Shown here: positions 1 through 7,840 of the stretch, piece by piece
Position numbering within the stretch: position 1 is the stretch's first letter
Layout of the letters: the number at the start of each line of letters is the position of its first letter
NCBI GenBank assembly: GCA_902562015.1
Contig: CACERX010000024.1
Span: 1 to 21,292 of the forward strand
DNA from: an uncultured SAR324 cluster bacterium
GTDB lineage: Bacteria > SAR324 > NAC60-12
Direction: 5' to 3'
DNA: 21,292 nucleotides
Notes under the pieces: model-generated
Seen by the model: only the letters and a program-made list of their open reading frames with translations
Told to the model about the DNA's origin: nothing
Database searches by the model: none
Made by a program: the position numbers and the translations under genes

Positions 1-156
1 GGCAATACTAGAGACATTTGCTTCCGGAAAATCTTTGCCCAATGTTATACATCCGGAAACAAAAATGACTATTATTGATATTAAAATCGGTGTTAGAAAA
101 TAATTTAGCTTTAAAGGCTTCTCAATAGATTTTACTTCTATCATCTTGAATTTCAT
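1..156 (-). CDS. Lipoprotein, N-terminal fragment (possibly BamE/SmpA-like)
   Basis: The reading frame is open for 52 codons from an ATG at 156 to the left edge, so only the N-terminus is visible. It starts MKFKMIEVKS, then has a hydrophobic stretch (about residues 20-35) ending in the lipobox VSGC with the lipidated Cys at residue 36. The mature part begins CITLGKDFPEAN. A type II signal peptide implies export and lipid anchoring. A GAGGA Shine-Dalgarno sequence 5 nt upstream supports this start over the second Met at codon 5. The mature start, a short linker followed by a phrase resembling the beginning of small outer-membrane lipoproteins of the BamE/SmpA kind, is only a hint. It is transcribed in the same direction as the LpxH-like gene but is separated from it by 296 bp. 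Confidence 0.65.
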   Translation of the reverse strand, partial: MKFKMIEVKSIEKPLKLNYFLTPILISIIVIFVSGCITLGKDFPEANVSSIA

Positions 157-452
157 GTTTTCCTCGTTTTTGTAAAGTTTTTTATTTCAGTGTTTTTTTG
201 CTGTTTTTCAAGCCTTTCAAAAAATTATGATTAAATATCCAAAAAACCGCAGATAAAACTATTTGTGTTTTCAAAAAAGTTTAATTCAAAACAGATCTCA
301 TTCAACACAATGACTACACGGATATTTCCATATAATGTTTCAGACTTATATTAATCAAACTAACTTAACTATTTCTCACAGACATTTGAATTATGTAAAA
401 AAGATCTTTTAAAATCCAATTCTTTGCCAGCTAAATATTGACTTTTAATTGA
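157..452. other. AT-rich intergenic spacer
   Basis: These 296 bp lie between the LpxH-like stop codon and the lipoprotein start. I see no coding frame with family resemblance. A perfect 12-bp palindrome AAAAGATCTTTT lies at 399-410. A weak minus-strand promoter-like pair overlaps it (TTGGAT about 18 nt before CATAAT), but it would leave a leader of over 200 nt. No GC-rich hairpin with a U tract is visible. Confidence 0.4.
161..165 (-). promoter_or_regulatory. Shine-Dalgarno sequence of the lipoprotein gene
   Basis: GAGGA on the minus strand lies 4 nt before the ATG at 156..154. It favours the first of two in-frame Met codons as the start. Confidence 0.55.
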
Positions 453-1232
453 TTAATGTAAATTCCCCAGAAAACCATCTTGATAGCGAAGAACATCAAT
501 CTCCCCATCTTCACTAACACGTAGTACTGTCCTTTGTGAAAGCCAGTCTGGAAGTACTCTCAAAGCACTCGTGCATCCATCAACTTCAATTAATTTATCT
601 AGATGGAAGTGCCCCACAAAATACTGATCTACATACGGGAGTACAGAGTCTGCAAATTCCTTCATTTCCTTTTCTGGGAAATGAATTTTAAATTCCTTAT
701 TAGTATCTGCCAGCTTTGATTCTAAAGATTCGGTAATCCATACCGCCAGCTGCGCAGGCATGATACGAAAAAAAGTTTCGAAGATCCAATTATGAGACAG
801 AGCTTTCCAGCGAAGATACTGATGATCGTTATAGTTTATTGTGTCTCCATGTATGAAGCCAAAACGTTTTTCTCCCCATTTCAGATACCAATCCTTGTAT
901 ATAAAATGTGTAAATGGAAGAATTTTTTGCCAGCGTGCGTTGAATTTTCTTGGAAGCAGCATATCCCTGTTTCCTGCTATAAAAACTACATTGCAGCCTC
1001 TGTCTTTCAAATCCTGAAAACCAGACATCACAGTACGGTGCATATCTGTCCAAAATTTTGGAGGAGCAAGCCAAATTACAAAAAGGTCTCCCAGAAAAAC
1101 TACGGTATGAGGATCTACTAGCTGTTCCAGCATCTCCACAAATTGAGATGCAGGTGCAATATTCTCATCCAAATGTGAATCTGTAACTATATATAGTTTC
1201 CCATCCGGTTCAGTAATATTCAGTTCGGACAT
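453..1232 (-). CDS. lpxH: LpxH-like UDP-2,3-diacylglucosamine diphosphatase (metallophosphoesterase)
   Basis: This 259-residue calcineurin-like phosphoesterase has the family motifs in order: D18-x-H20, GD49 in GDLFVIW, GNR-D90 followed by MLLPRKF, H128-G-D130, and GH208-F-H210. These residues bind the two metal ions. The pattern GNRDxxL then HGD with no other domain, and the length near 240-260, fits LpxH. LpxH removes UMP from UDP-2,3-diacylglucosamine to give lipid X in lipid A synthesis at the inner membrane. The phrase after GDLF (IWLAPPKFWTD) differs from the usual LpxH sequence, so another phosphoesterase of this family is possible. The gene lies 83 bp downstream of parB on the same strand. 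LpxK, which acts two steps later in the pathway, is also in this window but on the other strand. No Shine-Dalgarno sequence is evident. Confidence 0.7.
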   Translation of the reverse strand: MSELNITEPDGKLYIVTDSHLDENIAPASQFVEMLEQLVDPHTVVFLGDLFVIWLAPPKFWTDMHRTVMSGFQDLKDRGCNVVFIAGNRDMLLPRKFNARWQKILPFTHFIYKDWYLKWGEKRFGFIHGDTINYNDHQYLRWKALSHNWIFETFFRIMPAQLAVWITESLESKLADTNKEFKIHFPEKEMKEFADSVLPYVDQYFVGHFHLDKLIEVDGCTSALRVLPDWLSQRTVLRVSEDGEIDVLRYQDGFLGNLH

Positions 1233-1315
1233 TTTCTAAATTACAAAAAGATTTTTTTGATGGAATGAGGTGGGATGTAATAAAAATTTTTCTGAGGTCC
1301 AACTCATAAAATAAA

Positions 1316-2173
1316 TCAGGAAGATTTCAGCAATTCATATAGCCTCTCAAATTCATCCAAAGAATAATAGTCAATCTTGAACTGCCCTTTCCCATTTTTA
1401 AATTTTATTACAACATTTGTACCGAGGCAACGTTGCAGCTTTTCCTCAAGGTGCTGGAGCTGTATTTTTTGATCTGATGAAGAAGCATTTTTGTCAGAAT
1501 TTTTTATACCATCCTTTTGAGAAAATTTCGAAAGATAATTGAGCTTCATACGAACTTGACTTTCTGTTTCACGTACCGACCAAGAATTCCGTAATATGCT
1601 TTGCCGCATCTCCAACTGCAACCCTTCATTTGGGAGGGATAAAATGGAGCGAGCGTGTCCTGAAGTAATACGTCCTGTTTCAAGATCATTTTTCAATGCC
1701 GATGGAAGCTGTAGTAAACGAAGCATGTTTGCTATTGTAGATCGGTCCCTGCCTAATTTTTTTGCCAGTTCCTCCTGGGTGTATCCGTGAATCTGGAGTA
1801 GATCATGATATGACTGGGCTTCTTCAATCACAGTCAAATTTTCACGTTGAATGTTTTCAAGTAAAGAAACTTCTAATATTTCATTATCGCTTACATTGCG
1901 CAATACTACAGGAACCTGAGCCACATCTATTTTTTTTAAGGCACGCCATCTTCTTTCTCCAGCAACCAATTCATACTTATTGGGGAATTCTGGATGTCTT
2001 CTTACAACCAGTGGCTGCAGAACACCATTTGCACGAATCGACTGTGCCAACTCATTCAGAGACTTTTCATCAAAATGCTTTCGCGGTTGCTGAGGATTTG
2101 GAACAATTTGTTCCGGGGAGACTTGAAGCAGTGTGTCTATAGAAGGGACTTGGAAAGAAGAAACTTTGTTCAT
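1316..2173 (-). CDS. parB: Chromosome partitioning protein ParB
   Basis: This 285-residue protein has the ParB/Spo0J layout. The N-terminal nuclease-like CTP-binding domain carries NPQQPRKHF (26-34), AGERRWRA (71-78) and ENIQRENL (106-113). A helix-turn-helix follows at about 131-152 (YTQEELAKKLGRDRSTIANM). The C-terminal part (about 235-285) would be the dimer domain, after a charged Ser/Lys-rich linker (215-236). ParB loads onto parS sites as a CTP-dependent clamp and works with the ParA ATPase in origin segregation. The ATG overlaps the tlyA stop codon in an ATGA arrangement, implying translational coupling. No parA is adjacent: the upstream gene is tlyA, which is unusual because parA normally precedes parB. 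No good full-length parS site was found in the window. Confidence 0.93.
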   Translation of the reverse strand: MNKVSSFQVPSIDTLLQVSPEQIVPNPQQPRKHFDEKSLNELAQSIRANGVLQPLVVRRHPEFPNKYELVAGERRWRALKKIDVAQVPVVLRNVSDNEILEVSLLENIQRENLTVIEEAQSYHDLLQIHGYTQEELAKKLGRDRSTIANMLRLLQLPSALKNDLETGRITSGHARSILSLPNEGLQLEMRQSILRNSWSVRETESQVRMKLNYLSKFSQKDGIKNSDKNASSSDQKIQLQHLEEKLQRCLGTNVVIKFKNGKGQFKIDYYSLDEFERLYELLKSS

Positions 2174-2928
2174 TTACAGTTCAACTCGGCTTTCTCTGGT
2201 TTTTGCAGCCAAAGAAAATACTCTTCGTTACCGCTTTTTTTTCCTACAATTACAGACTTGGTCTGTCCTAAAATAATTAAACCAAGCTCTTGTGCTGCAT
2301 TTTTTAGTTTCTCAAGGACTTTGTGATGAATTGCTGGATCACTTACTTTCCCCCGCTTTCCTACTTCATCAGCACCTGCCTCAAACTGAGGCTTAACCAA
2401 TGCAAGCAACGAAGCACCATTTTTTAGAAATTCAACTGCTTTTGGAAAAACCATCTGAAGTGAGATGAATGAGGCGTCAATTACAATCAAGTCAACGAAC
2501 TGTCCAAGACGTTCAAATTCAAGATGGCGAATGTTTGTACGTTCCAGCAGCACTACACGAGGGTTTTGCCTCAATTCCCAGGCAAGCTGTCCATATCCCA
2601 CATCTACAGCAAAAACTTTTTCTACACCTGATTTAATCAGGCAATCGGTAAATCCCCCGGTTGAAGAACCTATATCCATGGCATCAAAACCTTGGGGATC
2701 AATGTTAAAATATTCAAGTGCAGACTCGAGTTTTAAACCACCGCGGCTCACATAAGGCTGGTCTATTTCCAGAACTTCCAGATGTGATTCTCTGCTGATC
2801 ATACGACCAGATTTTCCCGAGGGCTGTCCATCAACTCTTACTTTCCCGGCCATTATAAATGCCTTGGCCCTTTCACGGGAAGGAGCAAGATTTTGTTCTA
2901 CAAGCAGTCGGTCCAGCCGTTGTTTCAT
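2170..2928 (-). CDS. tlyA: TlyA-family rRNA (cytidine-2'-O)-methyltransferase
   Basis: This 252-residue protein opens with an S4 RNA-binding domain (about 2-60; RLDRLLVEQNLAPSRERAKA), then the family phrase SRGGLKLESAL at 61-71. An FtsJ-like SAM-binding fold follows, with DIGSSTGGFTDC (85-96), DVGYGQLAWELR (109-120), IDASFISL (150-157) and VKPQFE (178-183). The family methylates ribose 2'-OH groups of rRNA cytidines; some members were described as hemolysins. Length and motif order are typical. It sits 12 nt after the cyclase stop and overlaps parB by 4 nt, so cyclase, tlyA and parB probably share a transcript. No Shine-Dalgarno sequence is visible before the ATG. Confidence 0.93.
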   Translation of the reverse strand: MKQRLDRLLVEQNLAPSRERAKAFIMAGKVRVDGQPSGKSGRMISRESHLEVLEIDQPYVSRGGLKLESALEYFNIDPQGFDAMDIGSSTGGFTDCLIKSGVEKVFAVDVGYGQLAWELRQNPRVVLLERTNIRHLEFERLGQFVDLIVIDASFISLQMVFPKAVEFLKNGASLLALVKPQFEAGADEVGKRGKVSDPAIHHKVLEKLKNAAQELGLIILGQTKSVIVGKKSGNEEYFLWLQKPEKAELNCK

Positions 2929-2940
2929 CTAAACTGCTGC

Positions 2941-5016
2941 TTACCCTTTTTCTGTAAAGGTATAAACACCATCCCAGTCCTTTTCAGGTGGTGTCTCCAG
3001 AAAAACTCCGCAACGTTTTACATATGTCTGTGATGGCCCATCATCCTGGTCAATGGCAAGGACTTTTTCAAACTCCTTCAAAGCATCAGCAAAATTTCTC
3101 TCCTCATAGAGTTTTAAAGCCTTTAAGTACTTTTCAACTACCCCACTTTTTTCGCTGCTTGTTTGATTTTTGCGTTCAAGTACTTCATAAACAGAAATAG
3201 GTTCTTTTTTTCCAACAACCCTAATAACGTCGAGCTGACGAGTATCAATGTCATCTTTTGCAAGTTCATATGTGCTTTGTGGAATCATTGTGAATGTCTT
3301 ATAAAACTTATTAACACCTTCAAGCCTTGCTGCAAGGTTAACAACATCTCCCATCATAGTGTAATCCATTCGATCAGCTGAACCCATGTTCCCAACAACA
3401 ACAGGCCCACTGCTCATACCTATTCGTGTGTATAACATTGGACGGTTTTGCTCACGAAGCGTCTTGCGCATTTCCTCATTTCTTTTCTGCATATCAATTG
3501 CCGCATGGCAGGCAATCGTGGCATGATCAGGTAGTTCAAGTGGAGCTCCCCAAAATGCAATAATTGCATCACCCTCAAATTTATCGATTGTTCCATGATA
3601 AGAAGAAACAATGTCACACATAGCAGTTAAATATTCATTCAGCAGTTGGACAAGTTCTTCAGGTGTCAGTCCCTCTGAAATTGTAGAAAACCCTTGGATA
3701 TCAGAAAAGAATGGTGTCATTTCGCGCTTCTCTCCTCCAAGTTGAAGCATATCCGGATTTTCAACAATTTGATCAATAACTGTAGGTGAAAGATACTGGG
3801 AAAAAGCACCCTTGATAAAGCCCTTCTGCTTGCGTTCCATCATGAATAAATAGAGATTTATTGTTCCTGTGGTTAAGAAACATGCAATCAAGGAATAGCT
3901 CATAGAAAATGAAATCCCGTGATACACATACATGTAAAATCCAAAAGCCACATATAGAGCAATAATAAGGAAAAATAAGGCATTTTCATATTTAGGAATC
4001 ATAGTGACTAGCACAAATGCAATAAAAAGCACCGCAAGCACCAGTATTTCACTGAAATCACCTGCAGGACGTATAGGAGCATTATTCATAAGTGTGTAGA
4101 TTGTGTCTGCAAGAAACTCAATTCCATAAACTTCTCCAATTGGACTTGTAAAAATATCATGTGATACCTCAGACGTGTCACCAACAAGAACTATCTTTCC
4201 TGCAATCAGTTCCTGCAGTTCTTCAGTCTCTTCATCCCACTCATCATCTGGAATATCTTGCAGATCGAACAATATTTCCCCAGCGGATATTCCAGCTGGT
4301 GTGTCTTTTGCCAGAAACATTGCATTTGGAGGAAGAGCAGGCAGGTCGACCCACAAGTCATTAAAATGATCCAATGGCACAGAAATATCTCCGATAATAA
4401 GCTGTCCATCCTCCAGCTTAGGTTCAACACCTTTGTACATAGCTAGTGTTTTTATAGCAAAAGGCCAGACATTGTTTTCCTCAATCTCTTTAGGGAAAAA
4501 TCGGACTCGGGACATCTTATTTCCAATTAATGTGTGGTTCGTATAACCGCTTTCAGTTGCAACCTTGAGAGTCTCTGTTGGATAGTTGACACCTTGGAAA
4601 TTGCCGTCTCCATCAAATTCAAGCTGTGCCACAACAATAGTATTACCAGCTGATTCCAAAGCTTCAGCAAGTATGGGGTCCTCACCATAACCGTTAGGAA
4701 AATCCATAAGCATATCTAGAGCAATGACTTCAGCACCTAGTTTTTTGATTATAGTAGTAAGCTTAGCGATATCAGATCTTTTCAGCGGCCAGCTTCCATA
4801 TTCATCAAAAAAATCCTCTTCTGTATCAACTATTATAATGTCATCATATGCAAACTGAGTTTTATCTGCATCTAGGGTGTTTAGGCGAACAATATGCCGG
4901 TTTCCCTGCAACCAGTTTTCCATCGATGAAAATAATTCAAGCCTCTCTGCCGGAATCATAAGCAGAAATAAAGCTAAAGAAATCCAAATGTCCGGGCGAC
5001 GTATAAGCTTACTCAT
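2941..5016 (-). CDS. CHASE2-domain adenylate cyclase with C-terminal TPR
   Basis: This 691-residue membrane protein has one N-terminal transmembrane helix (about 9-25), an extracytoplasmic CHASE2 sensor domain (about 40-310), three transmembrane helices (about 322-340, 345-363, 370-392) and a class III cyclase domain (about 430-615). A short tetratricopeptide-like segment (about 625-670) ends the protein. In the cyclase domain the metal Asp pair is D439 (FFSDIQGFS) and D483 (KFEGDAIIAFWG). Lys479 and Asp551 (MDYTMMGD) sit at the purine-selecting positions and favour ATP over GTP. N560 and R564 (NLAARLEG) match the transition-state residues. It should turn an envelope signal into cAMP. It heads the leftward gene set, with a clear AAGGAG before its ATG and tlyA following after 12 nt. 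Confidence 0.9.
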   Translation of the reverse strand: MSKLIRRPDIWISLALFLLMIPAERLELFSSMENWLQGNRHIVRLNTLDADKTQFAYDDIIIVDTEEDFFDEYGSWPLKRSDIAKLTTIIKKLGAEVIALDMLMDFPNGYGEDPILAEALESAGNTIVVAQLEFDGDGNFQGVNYPTETLKVATESGYTNHTLIGNKMSRVRFFPKEIEENNVWPFAIKTLAMYKGVEPKLEDGQLIIGDISVPLDHFNDLWVDLPALPPNAMFLAKDTPAGISAGEILFDLQDIPDDEWDEETEELQELIAGKIVLVGDTSEVSHDIFTSPIGEVYGIEFLADTIYTLMNNAPIRPAGDFSEILVLAVLFIAFVLVTMIPKYENALFFLIIALYVAFGFYMYVYHGISFSMSYSLIACFLTTGTINLYLFMMERKQKGFIKGAFSQYLSPTVIDQIVENPDMLQLGGEKREMTPFFSDIQGFSTISEGLTPEELVQLLNEYLTAMCDIVSSYHGTIDKFEGDAIIAFWGAPLELPDHATIACHAAIDMQKRNEEMRKTLREQNRPMLYTRIGMSSGPVVVGNMGSADRMDYTMMGDVVNLAARLEGVNKFYKTFTMIPQSTYELAKDDIDTRQLDVIRVVGKKEPISVYEVLERKNQTSSEKSGVVEKYLKALKLYEERNFADALKEFEKVLAIDQDDGPSQTYVKRCGVFLETPPEKDWDGVYTFTEKG

Positions 5017-5020
5017 GTTT

Positions 5021-5026
5021 CTCCTT
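5021..5026 (-). promoter_or_regulatory. Shine-Dalgarno sequence of the cyclase gene
   Basis: AAGGAG on the minus strand lies 4 nt upstream of the ATG at 5016. It is one of the few strong ribosome binding sites in the window. Confidence 0.6.
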
Positions 5027-5072
5027 GCAAAACATTTTAATGTAACTACTCACATTCACTTGAGCTAATGGC

Positions 5073-5100
5073 ATAATACACGTGAAAACTTAAGCCATAA
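5073..5100 (-). promoter_or_regulatory. Possible promoter of the cyclase-tlyA-parB genes
   Basis: On the minus strand TTATGG (5100-5095) is followed after 16 nt by TATTAT (5078-5073), about 55 nt before the cyclase start. The -10 is good, the -35 weak. A CACGTG core overlaps it (5079-5084). Confidence 0.3.
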
Positions 5101-5135
5101 TTAAAAAATTAACAACATATTTTCTTGAAGTTAAA

Positions 5136-5164
5136 TTGATACTGGGAATCTAATTTCATAAAAA
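5136..5164 (+). promoter_or_regulatory. Possible rightward sigma-70-type promoter
   Basis: TTGATA and TAAAAA are separated by 17 nt. Both hexamers are near consensus, but AT-rich DNA produces such pairs easily and the leader to lpxK would be long. Confidence 0.25.
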
Positions 5165-5380
5165 CGGTTAGAGTGAATTTTTGAGAATGAATACATAAGA
5201 CATCTAGGGTAATGTTTAAATCTGGTATTTGTAAATGAAAAATTTCTTCACTTGAATAATTAATTTAAAAGTAGTATCAAGGTGTTAACATAAAGTATTA
5301 AATGCAAATCTTTCTGAGAAATTCTGTCTAAATTAAAGTCAAAATACTTCAGAAAAATAACACCTTATGTCTTCAGCTTC

Positions 5381-6413
5381 TTGCTTAAACCTCTCCTTTT
5401 AGTAATTTCACTGGTTTACAGGCCCTTTGTTTTTTTGCGTCTGCAAGCATATAAAAAAGGCTGGTTAAAAACCTATCGTCCGAATATACCTGTGATTTCA
5501 GTTGGGAACCTAACTGTAGGCGGAACAGGTAAAACTCCTGTGGTTGATATGCTTTCCAAAGAACTTCAAAGTAGGAAAATCAAACCTGCTATAATCAGCC
5601 GGGGTTATGGAAGAAAAAATAATGATACTCAGAAACGTCTAAGGTTTTGTGAAAATAAACATACAGACCCTGAACTTTTTGGGGATGAGCCCTACATGCT
5701 TGCCATACGTAACCCAGAGGTACCTGTATATGTAAACAATTCACGTATAGCAGCAGCTAATTCCGCAGAAAAAAAAGATAATCCTGACATGCTAGTTTTA
5801 GACGACGCATTCCAACACCTAGCTATTCACCGTGACTTGAATCTCCTTTTGATTGATGCAGAGCATGGATTAGGAAACGGTAAGTTAATTCCTTATGGGA
5901 CCTTACGTGAACCAGCAAGTCAATGGACACGTGCAGACGCAATAATTATTACAAAAGCCAACATTTCATCTGCAAATACAGTTTATGAAATTCTCAAAAA
6001 TGATTTAGAAGTTAACATTCCAGTGTTCAATTTCAATTTTGAGACAAAGTTTTTTTCTAGTTTAGATGGGAGAAACCGTCAGAATATAAAAAACTTAGCA
6101 GGCAAGAATTTGTTAACCGTATCCGGAATTGCACAACCTGATAGTTTCAAAAAAAATGCTGAAAAACCTTAAAGGAAATATAATAAGTAATTTTGAATTT
6201 GCTGACCATCACGACTATAGCAATAATGATGTACATAATATTTTGAAGAAGAATGATGAAATAAAACCTGATTATATTATCACCACTGAAAAGGATGCTG
6301 TAAAACTGAGACCGTTTACTGAACTGAAAAATAGTGTCTGTATTTTGGAAATTGAAGTACACCCTGAAGAATCCTGGAACACTTATTTTGAAAGTTTTCT
6401 TAAAAATTTGTGA
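5381..6413 (+). CDS. lpxK: Tetraacyldisaccharide 4'-kinase LpxK, reading frame split by an A8 run
   Basis: The first frame (5381-6172) has the LpxK core: a hydrophobic N-terminus, GNLTVGGTGKTP with P-loop Lys51, SRGYGRK, FGDEP, and LDDAFQH at 140-146 followed by RDLNLLLIDA. After GIAQPDSFKK it leaves the family pattern and stops at 6172. The family continuation (ADHHDYS, then TTEKDAVKL) lies in the +1 frame from 6156 to 6413. Removing one A from the eight at 6149-6156 restores one frame of about 343 residues, normal for LpxK. The enzyme phosphorylates the lipid A precursor at the inner membrane and is normally essential, so a sequencing or assembly error, or slippage on the A run, is more likely than true loss. 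The start is uncertain: TTG 5381 is the best in-frame choice, and an ATG at 5367 is out of frame. No Shine-Dalgarno sequence is seen. Confidence 0.85.
6149..6156 (+). other. A8 homopolymer at the lpxK frameshift
   Basis: Eight A residues follow TTC; seven would keep the LpxK frame. Other A8 runs occur inside intact genes (6737-6744, 15122-15129, 16108-16115), so such runs are tolerated here when in frame. Confidence 0.85.
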
Positions 6414-6433
6414 AACATAAGTTGCTGAAAATG

Positions 6434-6462
6434 TTGACTAGAATAATAAATTTAGATAGTAT
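6434..6462 (+). promoter_or_regulatory. Sigma-70-type promoter of the ssnA-led cluster
   Basis: TTGACT (6434-6439) and TAGTAT (6457-6462) are separated by exactly 17 nt. Initiation near 6469 would give a leader of about 34 nt to the ssnA-like ATG at 6503. It is one of the two best promoter matches in the window and lies right at the operon boundary after lpxK. Confidence 0.6.
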
Positions 6463-6502
6463 CGCCGGTTACTAAATAATCTACTCTTATAGAGTTATTC
6501 CA

Positions 6503-7813
6503 ATGAGCAAAAAGCTACTTAAAAATTTACACCTGATCAATCCATGCTCCGAACCTGCATTTGTAGAGAATGCTTTTGTCGCAATATCCGGTGATACAAT
6601 TGAAAGTGCAGGAAGTACTTTACCTGCAGGTGAGTTTGATGAAGTTCACGATCTTGGTGGGAAAATTGCCCTGCCCGGAATGATTAATGCCCATAATCAT
6701 TTGTATTCCAGTCTTGCGATAGGGATGCCCCTTCCTAAAAAAAACCCAGCTAATTTTGTAGAAAAATTAAAGGAAGTCTGGTGGAAAATGGACATGGCTC
6801 TTGACTATGATTCCACAAAGTCCTGTTTTGAAGCAGGCTTGCTTGACTCACTAAAGGCAGGTACAACGACAGTAATTGATCATCACTGTAGCCCGTCTTA
6901 CATAGAGGGGTCACTGTCATTACTGGCAGATACTGGAGAAAGAATGGGAATTAACATCAGCCTCGCTTTTGAAATTTCAGATCGGAATGGTGAGGAAAAA
7001 TTTGATGCAAGCCTTAACGAAAATCTGGATGCATTGGAAAAATACTCTGGCTCTCATTATGTCCATCCAACAATTGGTATGCATGCATCTTTCACACTGT
7101 CTGATGATTCCCTGAAAAAAATTCATGATGCTGTAAGCGCACTTGAATCCTGGGGTATACACATTCATGTTTCTGAAGATATGGCTGACGAACTTGATGC
7201 TGCAGATAGAGGTTACGGTTCAGTTCTTGAAAGACTAAATCAGTTCGATCTGATCAATAGAAATTCTCTTATTATCCACGGACTGCATATTAAAGAAACT
7301 GACGTGAATTTGATAGGTGAACATAATGCCATGTTCGTTCACAATCCATCATCAAATGCAAATAACAGGGTCGGAATGACACCAAATCTAAACTTGGATG
7401 AATTGGGTTCCGGACTTGGAACGGACGGTATGCAGGCAAATATGCTCCGTGAAGGGAAAGAAGGTATGCTTATAAGAAGTTCTAACCTTCCAGGAGGTGC
7501 CGCAAGTTCAGATTACATGCAACTCTTATTTGGAAACAACCCGGAGATTGCCTCTAAACTATTTGGTCGAAAGATTGGCCGTATTATGCAGGGTTATCAG
7601 GCAGACCTCGCAATTTATGATTATTCTCCAAGAACTCCGATCACTGAATCTACTATTTTTGGTCATGTTTTTTTTGGACTGAGTGAACTTCCCAGTGATG
7701 TTATCACAAGAGGTGAATTCAGGATTAAAGACCGTCATCTGCTTATGCACTCTGAAAAAGAAATAAAAGCAAATGCAGTCACTCAGGCAAAAAAACTATG
7801 GAGTCATTTCTGA
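6503..7813 (+). CDS. ssnA: SsnA-like amidohydrolase (putative aminohydrolase)
   Basis: This 436-residue member of the metal-dependent amidohydrolase (TIM-barrel) superfamily is close to the roughly 440 residues of SsnA. Metal and catalytic residues are H64 and H66 (INAHNHLYSS), H220/H222 (IHIHVSED), H259 (LIIHGLH) and D308 (GLGTDGM). The N- and C-terminal beta parts form the usual composite domain (GGKIALPGM; GYQADLAIYDY). Such enzymes hydrolyse C-N bonds in purine or pyrimidine rings, as guanine deaminase and chlorohydrolase-type enzymes do. SsnA is typically encoded beside ygfK and xdhD homologues and is linked to purine/urate breakdown; its exact substrate here is unknown. The ATG follows a good promoter by about 40 nt but has no Shine-Dalgarno sequence. 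The ygfK-like gene follows after 27 nt, suggesting one transcript. Confidence 0.85.
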   Translation: MSKKLLKNLHLINPCSEPAFVENAFVAISGDTIESAGSTLPAGEFDEVHDLGGKIALPGMINAHNHLYSSLAIGMPLPKKNPANFVEKLKEVWWKMDMALDYDSTKSCFEAGLLDSLKAGTTTVIDHHCSPSYIEGSLSLLADTGERMGINISLAFEISDRNGEEKFDASLNENLDALEKYSGSHYVHPTIGMHASFTLSDDSLKKIHDAVSALESWGIHIHVSEDMADELDAADRGYGSVLERLNQFDLINRNSLIIHGLHIKETDVNLIGEHNAMFVHNPSSNANNRVGMTPNLNLDELGSGLGTDGMQANMLREGKEGMLIRSSNLPGGAASSDYMQLLFGNNPEIASKLFGRKIGRIMQGYQADLAIYDYSPRTPITESTIFGHVFFGLSELPSDVITRGEFRIKDRHLLMHSEKEIKANAVTQAKKLWSHF

Positions 7814-7840
7814 CAATAATATTATACTCCCAATAAAAAA

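Larger units (their letters stand above)
5017..5380. other. Divergent intergenic region between cyclase and lpxK
   Basis: These 364 bp are strongly AT-rich and hold no recognisable gene. They must contain the leftward cyclase promoter and the rightward lpxK promoter. A plus-strand candidate is TTGATA (5136-5141) and TAAAAA (5159-5164) with 17-nt spacing, but it lies about 220 nt before lpxK. I see no terminator, riboswitch or RNA gene. Confidence 0.5.

Noticed and set aside
399..410. 12-bp palindrome AAAAGATCTTTT as a terminator or operator
   Set aside because: It is AT-rich, has no loop and no following U tract, and occurs once only.
1565..1580. parS-like half site (TGTTTCACGT) inside parB
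   Set aside because: The first 10 bases match the parS consensus but the other half does not match at all, and the bases are explained by the ParB coding sequence (R-E-T-E-S).
5074..5089. Degenerate parS-like sequence with a CACGTG core upstream of the cyclase gene
   Set aside because: Only about 11 of 16 positions match, too few for a ParB site, and it overlaps a promoter-like -10.
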